The notes: generated from the letters alone by a model not told the origin. A DNA stretch of 64,000 nucleotides from Antennarius striatus (GCF_040054535.1 NC_090781.1:7462982-7526981); one strand, 5' to 3'. Shown: positions 1-43,150, counted from the first letter of the stretch. Program-made: numbers and translations.

Positions 1-732
1 TGTCATTTGGTTGGTGCCTTTGGCTTGTTTGTGTCTGTGTAATGTATGTTTCAATGCAGGATAATTCATGAAGTTTTAAACAGATTTCAGTTAAATGTTG
101 TGGAAATGTTGTGGAAATGTTGGAGAGAAGTTGGTGAATAGATTTTGAGACATTTTTGAGAATTTTTGTTCTTAAGCTATCTTTGTAACACCATGACCCG
201 CCCTAGTCTGTCTGACTGGGTTTCACTGTTAGAGAAACATTGTGATGCAAAGCCAGTCAGCTGCAGAGAGTAAGGCAGATTATGGAATTATCATAGAAGG
301 ATTCAGACATAAGCTCAGTCCTGTGTTCACACTGAGGGTTCTCTGGTTCCATGTTTTGTCTTTTTTTTTTTTTTTTAAATTCACAAATTAAATTTCTACA
401 GTGTATAATAACATGAGAGAATTGATAATAATAATGTTTACAATATGTGAATAAGTAAATTTCATATGTTGCAAATGTTAATATGTATGTATATTATTTA
501 AGTATTTATGTATGCCCCCCCGCTGCCACGATCGCACAAATTCCCCCACTGTGGGACAATAAAGGTTTATTATTATTATTATTATTATTTAATATGTTCA
601 CAGCAACTGATTGAACTGTAGAATTTTTGTTTATATGATGAAAAGTTGTCAATAGATTGTTTATTCCTGATTGTATTTTAAACATATCTGATCAGGTGTG
701 ATTGGTGGCTTGGTATTCTTCCTCTGATTCAG
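1..732 (+). other. cbl: cbl intron (upstream of first visible exon)
   Basis: No coding exon is recognisable here. The stretch is AT-rich, has a T run near 360-376 and, at 538-589, a LINE-like 3' tail. It ends in an AG acceptor directly before the coding exon that starts at 733, so I read it as the intron that follows the RING-region exons of cbl, which lie outside the window. Confidence 0.7.
538..589 (+). repeat. LINE (L2-like) 3' tail with ATT microsatellite
   Basis: The motif 'cactgtgggacaataaaggt' followed by a TTA/ATT run resembles, from memory, the 3' end shared by many fish L2/CR1-type LINEs, which end in a short tandem repeat. Only the tail is recognisable; no reverse-transcriptase frame is attached. 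It sits in a cbl intron. Confidence 0.5.
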
Positions 733-3700
733 GTGGAGCGCCCCCCGTCACCCATGTCCATGACCCCCCAATCCTCTCTCCCCCCTGTGCCTCCACGGCT
801 TGACCTGCTGCCACACAGACCTCCCAACCCTCCTGGTGCCTCCAGCCCCGGGGTCACCAGCAAGGTAACTGAACTCCTCGAAATGTTCGATAGAAGAATC
901 GACAGTCGTCACCGTCGTCTCATCGTGTGGTCGCTCGTCCAGCTCGTGTCTGCGTAGAGATCCTAACGCTTAATGGATTTGAGTTTCTTTGTCGGTGTCA
1001 TTGTTGTATGTCCTCTTAATGTGCTCCATCTATCTGTTTCCACACTCCAGGCAGCGTCTCATCACAAAGACAAACCTCTCCCCCTTCCCCCAGCACTGAG
1101 GGATCTCCCCCCTCCTCCTCCCCCAGACCGCCCCCACTCGGCCGGGACCGCCGCTGAAACTCGGCTACAGAGGCGTCCATTACCCTGCACTCCGGGGGAG
1201 CCCCCTCGAGATAAGCTTCCTCCTGCACCCCCTAACAGGCCACTCACTGACTGGAACTCCCGGCCTGTTCCAAAGGCCCCCACATCTTCTTCCTCCTCTT
1301 CTTCATCTTCCTCATCATCCCAAGTCTCCGGTCTGGGAGTGGATATCCGAGCTGGTGTGAGGGAACTCTCCAATCGGCACTCCCTCCCCTTAGCGCTGCC
1401 CTCTGCTCTGGACACACGCCCGGACTCACAGAAGAACAACAGCTCCCTCAGTCTGGACCAGCAGCTGGTCAGAACCACAGGCCTCCACACACAAACGACC
1501 AGCGCTTTTATGTGTATTCATTAGCTACAGATGAAAGCATAGAAAATTTTGGTAGTGACTGTCCAGATAAGAGAATATAGGACCAAAGGCTATTTTCAGT
1601 CTAGGATTCTAGACTTAGTCAGCCAATCAAAACTGTTCACATTTGTGGTTTGGCTGAACAAAGAGCAGCTACAGCAATAATTTCAATCCATCAGGAAACT
1701 GAAATCACGTGGGGTCTGGATTCTGTTTTGTCCCAGTCAAGTGATTCGTCTCCGTCTGAACCTGTTCAGTGATTGCTGAGACAGTGAATGCAGCTTTTAG
1801 ATTTTTTTATATGAATTGAATTGATTTTAAAGTTTTTGTAATTTCTACTTCTGCTTTTTTCTATCTTCAGAACTTTGCAGCAGCAACCAGTCAAGATTAT
1901 GACAACCACAAAGTCAAGCCCTCATCCTCTGCTAATGCTATTTATTCACTGGCAATTAGGTATGCTGTGCTGACGCTGTGACGTCATGAAATAACTCACT
2001 TGTAGATCACAAAAGCTACATGAAACATTTTAGGAATACCGTCCTTTCAACGTTTACCATTTTAATCTTTTGTAAAGCAGACACTTAGACTCTAGTTTAA
2101 ATATCCTTTTTTTATTGTTTCATAGACCTTCTCCAGGCCCAAGACTGGGTACAGGGGAGGAGGTTCGTGACAACGAGGAGGAATCTGAGTACATGATTCC
2201 TTCCTCTCGCCCCATTCTGCTCCCCATCACGGCTCCGCCTTTAGGGGAGATCCCACCCGTCCCACGACACACTCAGACTCAGCCCTCATCAGCAGTCCAG
2301 ACACAAACCTCCGTGCTCAACTCACGGTACTGAAAACACTCTAACAGCACAGTTAAATGGAACGTCATCGGTGATTGCTCTACTGCAGCAGTGATGGTTT
2401 TATTGTTGTCTCTGTTGTAGCCTCACTTTGACTGAACTGGAGGATGGACTGCTAACATATGAAGCCATGTACAACATCCAGGCCAAGTCACAACAAGCCA
2501 GAGATTCAGGTATCAATTTATAACAAATATTAAAATCTCCATGACCCTTGGTCGTTCAGACTTTTCTATCTACTATCATGCAAAGATTTATTGATGCTAA
2601 AATGACACAGATTCTATCTAAACTCCATTTCTGAATATCCGGTTTATCATGGGGTAAAAAGAGAATTTGAACGTGATTTTGTTTCCATGGGTGAGGCATG
2701 GCCTAATGTCAGCACCCAAGACAAAATGAAGCTTACAAAAAGTGTGTGTGGAGAAGGCTTTATAAGCTTGGTGCAGTGTCTACTGGAGAATATATGAATT
2801 AAAGGCAAAGAAAACTTGAGTGAAAAACAAATGAGAAAAAAAGCTGTATTACATCTTTATTCTTAAAGTTTTTTTTGTTTTTTTTTTAAGAATGACCACC
2901 GGGCTGTAACATTTTGATAAAAATAAAATGTAATTTTCCTATTTTTTCCTTTTTACTGAAAAACTTCTACTGAAAAAACTGAAAAATCCATCCATCTATC
3001 TTCTACCGCTTTATCAGCTGTCGCGGGTCACGTGGAGCTGAAGGGCGCGATGCCAGTGCACCGTATAAAATCATTAAAATGAACAGTTTTAGTTTTTATA
3101 TTGTAATATTAGCAAAAACTCAATCCTTGCGTATGCTTCTGCCATATATTCTGTTATTACTTTTGGGATGCATAAACATCATGTTGGGATGCACAAATTT
3201 TTGTTGAAGCGCATCCCAGGGATGCACTACTTTCTTGAGGTAAAATGAACTCTGTGAACGTAGGCACAATCAATATTTACCAGCGTCCCCAAATGAAACT
3301 GTTTGGGTCATATATATTAATGTCAGATGACATTGATTTTAATACCTCCCAGACTATTCAGAGTTACCCCCGCTGGCGCTGACCAATGGCCCCAGAGAGC
3401 ACGCTGCCGAAGAAGGAGAAGAGGAGGAAAACGGCTATGACTTCCCCAAACCCCGACTACCGATGCCCCCTGCTCGACGGACTCTTTCAGAACTCGGAGG
3501 GTCATCCTCGTCGTCATCATCGTCATCGAGCTCGTCCTCCACTGTTGCTTTCAGTCGCCTTTCTCTAGATTCGGATGTTGGAGCAGCAGCATGTAAGAAT
3601 ACTTTCCTCTTCCGATGATAAATGCATCACTTGTGTCCGTAACAGGTTGTTACATTCGTACAAGCTATTGGACAATTAACAGCATTCCTGCTTCATTCGA

Positions 3701-4250
3701 GGTTTTTTTTGTTAGCCTTGCATGTGCTACTGTAGATACAGAATGTGTGGCGCTAAAGCTCACCTGAGTGAAGCAAATTGAAATATGAAATTTGACATTT
3801 TGCTGCTACTGAATAACAGTACAATATTCTAATTCTTTCTTGACAAAAACCTTTTCAAAAAAGTTGATACAATATTTCACTGCAGCAAAACTCCTGTGAC
3901 CAAAGCAGCAGCTTTAAGGATTTTGCTGCTTCCAGGTGTCATAACATATTTTCTAGTAGCTGTCTAAAGTTGATGTTGGACTAAAATTCAGACTTTGCTC
4001 CAGTGTATGCAATCAAATTTTGCGTACAAAAATGAACCAGTGTGATGAAGTGAAGTCCAGGCTGAAGGGGCCGTGTAGAGATGGAGCAGGCAGTTTGTAG
4101 CTAAAGTGAACATTCGGCTTCATAGAAAAATGTTTTGTTTTTTGTTTTATGAGAAAGCCTTTTAGCTTTCAGTAGGAAGTCATCGTGAGAGCACAGTCTT
4201 AAGCCCTATACTTAAATCACTGTGGTCTCGGTGTTTTTTTTCATCCACAT

Positions 4251-4283
<33 letters not shown>

Positions 4284-4581
4284 AGCCTTCTCAGAGCTCA
4301 TGGAAGTGCCGGAGAGACCTCCCAAACCCCTTCCCAGACGAATCAACTCTGAGCGTCGACCCAGCCCCACCCCACCCGTCACCGCTTCCCCCAGCAGCGG
4401 GGCGATAGGAGGAGAGGCCAACCCTCAAATCAGTAGCGAGATCGAGCTCCTCATGAGTCAGGGATACTCTTACCAGGACATTCAGAAAGCGCTGATGATT
4501 GCACAGAACAATATCGAAATGGCAAAGAACATCCTACGCGAGTTCGTCTCCATTTCCTCCACCACGCACGTTCTGACATAG
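733..4581 (+). CDS. cbl: E3 ubiquitin ligase CBL, C-terminal part (last seven coding exons)
   Basis: Cbl ubiquitinates activated receptor tyrosine kinases and acts as a docking adaptor in the cytosol. Exons: 733-864, 1051-1467, 1871-1959, 2126-2326, 2421-2509, 3353-3592, 4286-4581; all junctions keep frame and give 487 residues ending in TAG (4579-4581). Visible motifs in order: proline-rich SH3-binding runs; [18 protein letters not shown] (human pY700 type); TYEAMYNIQ (pY731, PI3K p85 docking); GYDFPKP (pY774, Crk-type YxxP); [11 protein letters not shown] (CIN85-type PxxxPR); and a C-terminal UBA domain around [20 protein letters not shown]. The TKB, linker and RING domains are upstream of the window. 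Two poly-serine tracts are enlarged compared with the human protein as I recall it. The donor after 1467 (GTCAGA) is weak, so that border is less certain. cblb is the alternative; the mcam-rnf26-c1qtnf5 neighbours favour c-cbl. Confidence 0.95.
1468..4285 (+). other. cbl: cbl introns between the visible exons
   Basis: The introns longer than 300 bases are 1468-1870, 2510-3352 and 3593-4285. They are AT-rich and hold no further coding signal. The 2510-3352 intron contains a fragment near 2984-3060 ('ccatccatctatcttctacc' then 'gtcgcgggtcacgtggagct'), which resembles the end of a common fish interspersed repeat. The last intron ends in a CT microsatellite. Confidence 0.6.
4251..4281 (+). repeat. 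(CT)n microsatellite acting as polypyrimidine tract
   Basis: About fourteen CT units lie directly before the TTCAG acceptor of the last cbl coding exon (exon starts at 4286). The tract is both a simple repeat and the polypyrimidine tract for this splice site, so length variation could affect splicing. Confidence 0.8.
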
Positions 4582-7260
4582 CACACTCCTGCACCTGTCG
4601 TGTTTGCCGTCTCACCCTAGCTTGGCCCAGCCTGGTTGGGTTTACGTTGGCGCTGCCCAGCTCCAAACCTAAGCCAAAGCCCATTGCCTGCAGCACCTAC
4701 TGCTCGTGCCGGCTGACGCCCTACGCCCCTGTGGGATTAACTCCAACGAGCTCACAGCATCTCTGGGACTCTGCGCCCTGCACTCCATGCGCTTTCAGTA
4801 GTGTCTGGCCTTGTTTGAACCGCTACAGGAGGCGTCCTGGTTTTCAGGGATGTCACCGTGGGGGCTGAGTGAGTGCATGTGGAAAAACCAAGACGGGATG
4901 CATTGACCCCAGACTCACATTGGGATCCTGTGGAAGAGAGATTCTTACCTTTCCTGTCGAAGCCTCTTGCTGAAAATGTAACCAACACCTCACAAATAAA
5001 ATGTAAAATGTATGTATGAAAAGTTAATATATGAGTAAATATTAAATGTGTGTAATATATACAATACATGCATATACAATAGGTAAAAACGAGTTCAGCT
5101 TTGAGGGTCACTGTTGGTACAAATGGTAAAGGGTAGCCAGGGACCAGATCATCAGGGTTTGGACCGTTCTTGCCAGACAGAGTAAAGCAGCACACGAGGA
5201 AGAGTCAGGGTGTCTTCCTCGATGGGATGTGTTGATCAGCAGTAGCTTATAAGATGTGCAGCAAAGCTTTTAAGATGAATTCAGTCTGTTATGGCTTTTA
5301 ATTAACAATGTTGCTTTGGTACGTTTTTTTTTTGTTTTTTTTAAGTCAAACTCGTTTTCTATTTCAAAGCAGCTGGACAGTGGATCCAGGTCTGGACTAT
5401 TGTCTGACTCTTTGCGTCGCTATCTGTGTTTGTGTTGGTGAGTGTGCATGCGTGACTGATTGCCAGACACTATTCCTCATGACCTGCTCTTCTATGATCC
5501 CTGTTCCTGTACAACATGGATGTGGAGTCAGTGTATACTCAGAATTGTGCTCTGTAAACATACTACTGTCCTAATTCATGAGCAGCGGGGCCTCGTGTAG
5601 CCGTAGAGCCCGGCAGTGAAGTTATTAGAGGACACGTTACCGTTAGCGACCCTACAGTAGCAGACAGGCTAGTGTTGTGTGATATGGAAACATTTTGGTT
5701 CTGTCTTTGTTGAACTTCACTGGCTTGCTGGTTCAAATTTCTGTCTATGGCTAATCCAGTGTTAAGAAACTCATTTAAAAAATGTCATGGATTTACTTTG
5801 GTAATATATTATTGTAATATAATCATAAATATAATTAATTCAGAAGTGCTTTACTGCTGCTATTATTGTTAGTGCTAAACAATTATGCCTTAAATGTACA
5901 TTTGTGAATACTGTGTGTAACCATTAAGCTTTCTTTAGAGTGACCGCATCACCCATCTTCCTCCAGTCCATAATGTAGCATACTTTCACCTGCAGGTGGT
6001 TTGTGAGTCTGCAGCCCTCACAAATACTCCATTCATTAGTTGTTCAAACATTTAGTCGGGTTGTGTTCTGTTCTGTCCCATCATAGCCTCCTGCTAGACC
6101 AGTAATGGTCCAGATTTTTCTATGGATTTGGGATTTTCTCAGTGATTCACTTCCTGTGTCAGGGGGAGTTAACCCCGCTGAAGGGGAATAATTGCTGGGA
6201 CTGTAAAAAGAAAAGACGACTCACGGGTTTGCTATCCCATCCCAGAATATTCCTTAAAAATCAGTATTTGACTCAAATTAAGGACAAACTCAGGAATTAC
6301 ATTTACTCCTCGCTCAAAGAAGTCACACAAGTAACTTATTCCTTTTTCTTTGTCACATTATTGCACATGATTACCAGTGTTCTACAGCTTCATTTCTAGG
6401 TACTTGTGATTATAAAGATAAATAAATGCAAAAAATCATTTAGGTACACGGACTTGAACTCTCAACATATGAAGACAGACAAGTATCTTTGAGCAGTCTG
6501 GGCGTCCTCTAGCTCTGCTTCTATCTGCCTTGAGAGATGAATGATAATCGATGGGGAGATTCCAATCCTCATTACTGTAAAAGTATTATGGGATATTCTG
6601 AGGACAGCCTGTCATTGTTTTATTTATCTTTGTTTTCATACAGCATACCGATTTCTGCTTTGATGCTGTCACTCTGAAGAAGAGCAAACTGTATAGTTAG
6701 TGCTATAAAAAGAAAAAAAATGACTGGTTTGATTCCTGTACTTGTGTTTTGTTCCAAAGTTTTTGTTTACTGTGTGAATAATTCTGTGAGCAGTGCCATA
6801 TGTTTTGAAAGCCTCACATTTAAGGCCTTGTTTTTAGGAGGTTTTATAGTTGTTCATCTCGACCTGTTGATTTCTGAAGACAAATATTGCTTTATAACAT
6901 TAATCTGTTCTCTCTTCCTCGTCGGCCACACCAGTTTGCATCCGTGACAGGTCAAAGGTCAATGATTTCTAGCCGGTCCTCAGATCTACAATGGGGCATC
7001 CTCTTTCTGCCAGAGGAGGGAGTCGTCATTCCATGTAGCCATGTTTCTGCTTATCAATTTAACTTCTCGATGGTTTTTAAATCTCATATCACTCTGGAAG
7101 TATGCACAGTGCTGTTAATAAAAGAAGTAAATGCCATCACATGACTCCTCTGCTGACATGCATGTTGAAGAAATAACACTTTTATCTTTTATTTTGTCAA
7201 AACAAAAACAAAAACAAAAAAAAAACTGCTGTAAATTCCAACAATGACAGATCGCATGAT
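4582..7260 (+). other. cbl: probable cbl 3' UTR
   Basis: This is non-coding sequence after the cbl stop. Mammalian CBL is known for a long 3' UTR, so much of this stretch may be transcribed. AATAAA signals are visible at 4995-5000, near 6419-6424 and at 7117-7122; which one is used cannot be told from sequence. No coding homology was recognised. Confidence 0.45.
4995..5000 (+). promoter_or_regulatory. cbl: candidate proximal polyadenylation signal of cbl
   Basis: This is a canonical AATAAA 414 bases after the cbl stop codon. It is the first such hexamer downstream and could give a short 3' UTR form. The further copy at 7117-7122 would give a longer form. Confidence 0.35.
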
Positions 7261-10060
7261 TTCCAGTCACTAAGCGGATTCACTGCGGCTGTCAGCGCTG
7301 GAAGTTCTCCCCGTTAAACAGAAGAGCTTGTTTTCTGGAGTTTTTGTCTAAAATGGGGAAAGGGTGACACGCTGTGGAGAGAACCCGGGAGTAGCTTGAT
7401 GTGCTGATGTCCTTCCTGTCAGGAAAGACGGGCTCCAGATCAGTGCTCCGCCTCATAAACACAGGTTAGCTTTATTTTATTTTATTCTTTTTACATTAGA
7501 GAACCAGTGTTCACTTTTCTGTGGTTTAACTTTTTAACTAAAACTAAAAAAAAAAAATTCCTAAACATACTGAATTTTTCCAGAAAATTTAGGTAAATCA
7601 CGTGGTGTGAATCTGCGATGTCATTGGTCGAAACTGGAAGTGACGTCGGTGCTACGTTCGAAGGCATTGGGATTATGCAGATAAAAGGCCTCCAGTGGTG
7701 TTTGGGACACAGTGGTTGAACTAGCATTCAGAAGACTCACCGACATAAAATGGTGATTTCATAAACACTAATAAAAGAAGCAGCCAGCTCATGTACTTCT
7801 GTGTTGACAAATTTCTAAATGCAGCCACAAAGCGGAGGCCTTGTTCCCTGTCACAGCTCACTGTGTGATGCGTTCACGGGATCATTACGTTCCAGTTTGT
7901 GCACATGATTGGCTGTTCGCCAAAGCCTTTCTCCAGCATTAACAACCAAAGTGATTTCCACTGTTACACAGCTGATCAAACTACCATCACACATGAGACA
8001 TGTTTATAAAACTGATGGCATTTAATAAATCTCTGTAGACTTTGTAGAAAAATACGACAGTAATAGTTTTAATTTTCAGCATAAATAACTGCATAAATTA
8101 TTTATTTCCCATTAAGAACTCTAAAATATATTTCAAATAGTGTGTTTTTTGACAGGATACTTCTTTGCACTGCATTGCATTACCAGACAATTTACCTTAC
8201 AAATATAAAAGCTGGGTAAAAGTCACTGGAATTAGTTAACTGTCAGTTCATCGAATCAACAGTATGTTTTTTTGTCTAGGATTGGTTGCAAATTGCGTAC
8301 ATATGACAGTTTCTGTCATTAAATATAAATTTGATTTTACATTGTCTCAGTTTATCTGTCAGGAATAACATGCAGGTAGCTCTTCATTAAACTTTGAAAC
8401 AATTTTTCAATGCTCTTGAGATAACAGTCAATCTTTATTTGATATAATTTTCAAAAAAAATAACTACAGACAGTGAATTTGTAGGTAAATTGGTTTCAAT
8501 ACCATTGATGACATCAATGTTTCAATTTTACAAAAAAGCATTAAAATAATGTTAACAGTGGTAGTTCTTACAAGCAGCAGAAAACAAAGACAGTGGTTGG
8601 ACAGTTATGTATAGATGACATAATAGAGCACAAGGTGTTTTGTCTACAAAAGTGATTTGCATATGTGGAGTTGCTGTTGTTTCCACTCCTTAGTAGTCAT
8701 ATACTGAAGTTATCACGTCGCCAGTCATCAGGTCTGAGAGAGTCAGTCTTTCTGGGATCAAAAGATTTTTTTTTTTCAAGTTTCAGTCAGCACATGAATT
8801 CATCAAACGAACAAATAAGGAGGGTCACTTCATGTCATGAACCATATTTATCATGGACCAATAATCTGTTCTACCCTCATCCTCTCTGTTAAACATGCAG
8901 TAAAGTATTCTGGAGAATGAGTGTAAATACTGATGTGAGCCAAATGAGACTCAAACTTTCTCCAGTACCTCTCACTACATAATTTAAAACGTAATAAAAA
9001 ATAACTACAGAAGTATATTTCATTCAAATACCATGACACAATCCGTCCCACATTAGAGAAACACAACTGCATGAAGAATAACCACAAAAAAAAAAAAAAC
9101 CAGTGCAGTGAACATTAAATACAAACAACAGATGATACAAAACATTTGAAAAGCTTTTGATTGAATATCTATAATGATTCTGTAACCATCTAACGTCACT
9201 CTTGTTGAGGCTTAAACACACAAAAAATATCAAAGTAAAGAGGAACTCAAATAACGTCAACCGTTCTACAACAACTAATGATCAGATTATTAATCTGCAA
9301 AAATATCTCTTTGGCACAAAATGGTGGTTTTTAAAGATGGTGTTAGCATGAAAGAAAGGGGGGGGGGAAAACAGTGACTGCTGTGATTAAATGATTTGAG
9401 AGCTTAAAGGCCATTTTTGTTGGTGAGGCTTTTACTGGCGGTCAGGAGAAGCATCATCGCATCCCATAAAGTTTCAGTGTGCAGACTTAAGCTGAATAGG
9501 AAACATAACCAAAAATAAAATCAAATAATCTATCTAAACTCTCCATAAAGACCAAACCAAAATAAAACTATCAGGTCTTTTATTTTTTTTGTGTGTTTTT
9601 TCTATGCTGTTATTTTAAATAAAGAAATATACACATAGACTATAATATGTACACTTGCTAAAATACTATTTCAGGTTTGTGCCTCAGTGACTGGTTTGTC
9701 AATGCTGTGCTCTGATGCTCTATAGACAATCAGCAGTTTACATGGCTCCTATTAATGAGAACTAGATTTATTAGTAGAGTTATGTCACAGCATATTCAAA
9801 TCATTTCTCATTAAAGCTGAAGATGTATTATGACTGGCATGAGCTTGGGGGTATGGCAAAAGCTGCAGTTTGAAATAATAATCGATTGTCATCCGCCGGT
9901 CATTATATTAACTGATCGTCCATCTTTTCCGTGATGTGACTGGGATGGAAAATGGAGTTGTGATGGAAGTTTAAGGCGTAATCACATCTGAGCCTGAGAG
10001 CAAAGAACGGGAGTCGCCGTCGGAGCGTCTGCTGTCACCTCGTCGCTTTGGCACGTCCAG
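7261..10060. other. region between converging cbl and mcam, including mcam 3' UTR
   Basis: No protein-coding exon was recognised. The right part must contain the mcam 3' UTR, read on the minus strand leftward from 10060. TTTATT hexamers (AATAAA on the minus strand) lie at 9767-9772, 9579-9584, 8434-8439 and 8101-8106, all candidate mcam polyadenylation signals. The stretch is AT-rich with homopolymer runs, including a G run near 9359-9367. Confidence 0.5.
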
Positions 10061-39827
<29,767 letters not shown>

Positions 39828-40260
39828 GGTTGGTGTGTTCAGTGCGGAGGGAGTCAGACGGGGACTGGTCCAGAGAGGAGCGGCGGGTCGGCGCGGGGAG
39901 ACGGATGATGCGGGGAGGGCAGAGACCGGAGCGTGTACACTGTAAAAAATCAAACGTCTCCACCGGGAAACCCGGGTCACGGTGAACCCAAAGTAGGGCG
40001 GAATTTTTCTGGAGAAATAATTTACATGAAACAATTTGGTCTCCGCTTTTTCTGGCGCATTCACTCAGCTCCACAAACCAGTTGGTGATTAGACGATGGG
40101 TCATTGAGGTGGATATTTTTTGCAGTGGGCAAAAAGAGGAGTGACGAGGGGGGGGGGGTCTGGCGCGAGACGCAGAGGAAAGTTGTTGTCACGTGACGAC
40201 ACACCTTTGTTTATCTGTTTGTTTATCAGCGAGATGGATTGAGAAGCTGTCAACGTGTTT
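39828..40260 (-). promoter_or_regulatory. mcam: probable mcam promoter and leader
   Basis: GC-rich sequence directly upstream of the mcam start codon (ATG at 39825-39827, context CCAACCATGG on the minus strand). It contains a CACGTG E-box at 40190-40195 and two tandem TTTGTTTATC elements (40206-40215 and 40218-40227), which read GATAAACAAA on the mcam strand and fit forkhead/GATA-type sites. No TATA box is evident and the transcription start is unknown. Confidence 0.5.
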
Positions 40261-43150
40261 TACAGATAGATTCTCATCGGATTCAAATCATTGATTTTGA
40301 TTTGAGTTTTTTTTGGTGACTTTTGCAATATCAGAAAAAATATGATTGATGATTCATGGTAAGCAATTCAAAAACATGATCATTAAAATGATGTACTGTA
40401 TTCCGAAAGTGTTTTTGAGTCACTTAGTGGCAACAGATTGGTAAGTCATTTAAATGTAGTGTTTTAACGTTAATAAAACCAAATCAATCATCATTGAAAA
40501 TCAGATTATTATTTAATACTCCTAAAATTCTGATGATGAACACATAATTCCAAATATAAGAAACAGTTTCAAATCAAGTAACTCTTACCTGTAATTGACA
40601 GGGATTTGTGTGTCAGAAAGTTTTGTGGTGGTATTCATTAATTGATTTTGGTTCATTTGTTTAGACTTTAAAATCCCTGCTCTTTGATACAACACATAAT
40701 TTCTGTTTTCAGCCAAAAAAAAATTTCTGATTCTCCCAAAGATTTTTATCTGTAGCCACCTCTTCAATAAAATTATGAGTAAGTAAGTACGTAAGTAAGT
40801 ATATAAATAAATAAAAAGCCTCTGTGTGCTACGTGCCAAGTTTGAACTGGACTGGTTCCCCAAACAAACATGGTACAAAAACATGAGGCCTGGCAGGGGA
40901 CATCATATCATCAAAACAAATTGACAAAGAAGCAGAGGTGCAGGGAAATGATACACAATACGGAACTGTTGACACAGACACCGTGCTGCCGTGACATGCT
41001 CGATCCAGATAGACATGATATATTTTCTCTGCCCAGATTGAGGATTAGCAAAGTACATAAACCCAGAAGCTCTAGCCTGGTAAATAATTAAAGGTAGGCG
41101 ATGAACGAGTAAAGCTCACCTGGGAGCTACTGCAAAAGGAAAACTGTTTAAATGTTAACACAAATGTGAAATAATCGAGATCACAGAGGACACAAGTTCC
41201 TATAACATCAAACTATATTATTATGGTACAAAAATGTGGTTGTTCCCGTTGAATCGCAGTAGTTTTATCAAAGGAGGCGTCCACCGAGTGTGAGCAGTAA
41301 CTTGAACACCAACTGGAAACTTAATGTAGACTGACATACAAGGTACCTAATGTACCTTTCAGTTTCTCAAGCTGTCTGTGGGGTAACATAAATCACTACA
41401 ATGTAATGGTCTTCGATCTCGTGTGAACTGTCACTGTCTGTTGGAAACAGTTCAAAGAATGGTGGGATAGTTATGCTCACTGATCTCTGTGACCTTTGCT
41501 GCTGGAAAACACCTCGGCGTCTGCCGTCTGTGCCTGCCAAGAACATTGTCTGAGCGCAGGTCCGAGCCACATAGGAAGGAGGAGGCGGCGATACCAAAAC
41601 ATTCCTGTGAAAATCTCCAGAAGAGACAACGTCCACCGCTGAAACATAACTGGACAGTGGTGGTCTTCAGAGGAAAAGAGTTTACCAGCTGTGGTTTTTG
41701 TTTGACACTTTTTCCACATTTCCGCAGCTTTCAATGTCTGTGCAAGACAAAGAAGTCAATCACTGACCTGCAAAAAATGATTCATGTGTTCATGGACTTA
41801 ATTTAATTCCAGTTTGGGCTATTTGTTTAAGGATTTTATAATGTTCTAAAAATATCAGTTATGAGTCTTATCCACATACTGCTGTTGCCATGGTTTTCTG
41901 TTAGTCTTCTTTTGTGGCTACCAAATAAAGAGGCCATGAGAGTTTCAGGGATCAGCTTTCTTTTTGTTTAAGTCATGTGTAATAAATAACATCCTTCTGT
42001 TTGTGCTAGATTTAGTAAGTCGATAGGAAATACAATGAAAGCACCTTTCTAAAGTAACTGCGAATTACACACCAAGCCACTATCCTTTGTGATGAAAAAA
42101 ATTCAATTACTGTCTCCACAGAAGAATACTGTCTTTCACGTTTGTGTCTCATTCCTTAAAACTGCCCACTTCATTCATGTTTTTATCTTACTTGTTAGTC
42201 TCCAAGGCCAGAGCCCATGGGAAACTTCCTCATGTGCCTTTCTTGTCGTATGTACTGTATCTGAAAAAGCCTTGTTTCTTTCATAGGGACTGCTTTGTTT
42301 TGCATATCTCTCCCCTGTATAAAAATGATCACTCACTGAATTACGATTCAGTGAGACAGACAACCCAGCTGCAGGTTGATTTGCAACTCTCACCCACTTT
42401 CTGCTGCAGCAAAGTAAAATTAAATCTTCAAAGACCTTGTGATTGCCTTCATTACAGAAATTTCCACGACACATTTTCCCATCATGACCATGGAGGATAC
42501 TTTATATAGTTCTGGCAAAAAAAGAAAAATAAGAATTGTGACTTACTTTTATTCATTAATCACAACAAAGTAAGGTTTGGCGTATTGGTATACTGGTACA
42601 TACATTTACTCCATGTGTTGTGTATATCCATCCCTCATCCATCCATCCATCCATCCATCCATCCATCCATCCATCCATCCATCCATCCATCCATTCTTCT
42701 ATTTTCTTGTAGACAAGACAGTTGCAACTGTCTCTTCCACATCTGATTGCTAGTCAAACTGTAAGGTTTGAGTTTTTAATGAAAACCACATGGGATTATT
42801 TTTGTCTTTGCAGTTTACAGTTTTTACTGTGATGGACTGGCACCAGAACCTGGATCTGAAAACATCAGTTTCGCATAACTTTAGCTTCCTTGTCCTTTAT
42901 ATTTGATCGAGAGAAGTGACAACTACAGCCACCTCAGTACCATGCAACTATTCATTTACAAAGTCTTTCTTTAAAAAGTGAAAATACAAAAAAAAAAGAA
43001 ATTTGATTAAAAAAAATTGAACTTCTGTCATTCATTCACTGACATTCAGTCTTGGAGCATTTAAAAGCAACGCATCAAGCCACAACCTGAAGAACAAATG
43101 AGAAATGGAATTGGTTATAAACTAATTTCTGAGGCTTTGGGAGTCCGTGG
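40261..43150. other. intergenic region upstream of mcam
   Basis: No gene recognised. A run of overlapping open frames on both strands at about 41370-41800 has no family match and no supporting splice signals. (ATCC)n lies at 42636-42692. A 10-bp perfect hairpin is at 42332-42355. Confidence 0.5.
42636..42692. repeat. (ATCC)n tetranucleotide repeat
   Basis: About 14 ATCC units followed by 'attcttctattttcttgtag', the usual setting of this simple repeat at the end of a fish interspersed repeat. Confidence 0.9.

Noticed and set aside
41367..41806. Overlapping open frames on both strands, 85-105 codons
   Set aside because: No recognisable family, no consistent splice signals; overlapping frames on both strands in a GC-richer patch are expected by chance.
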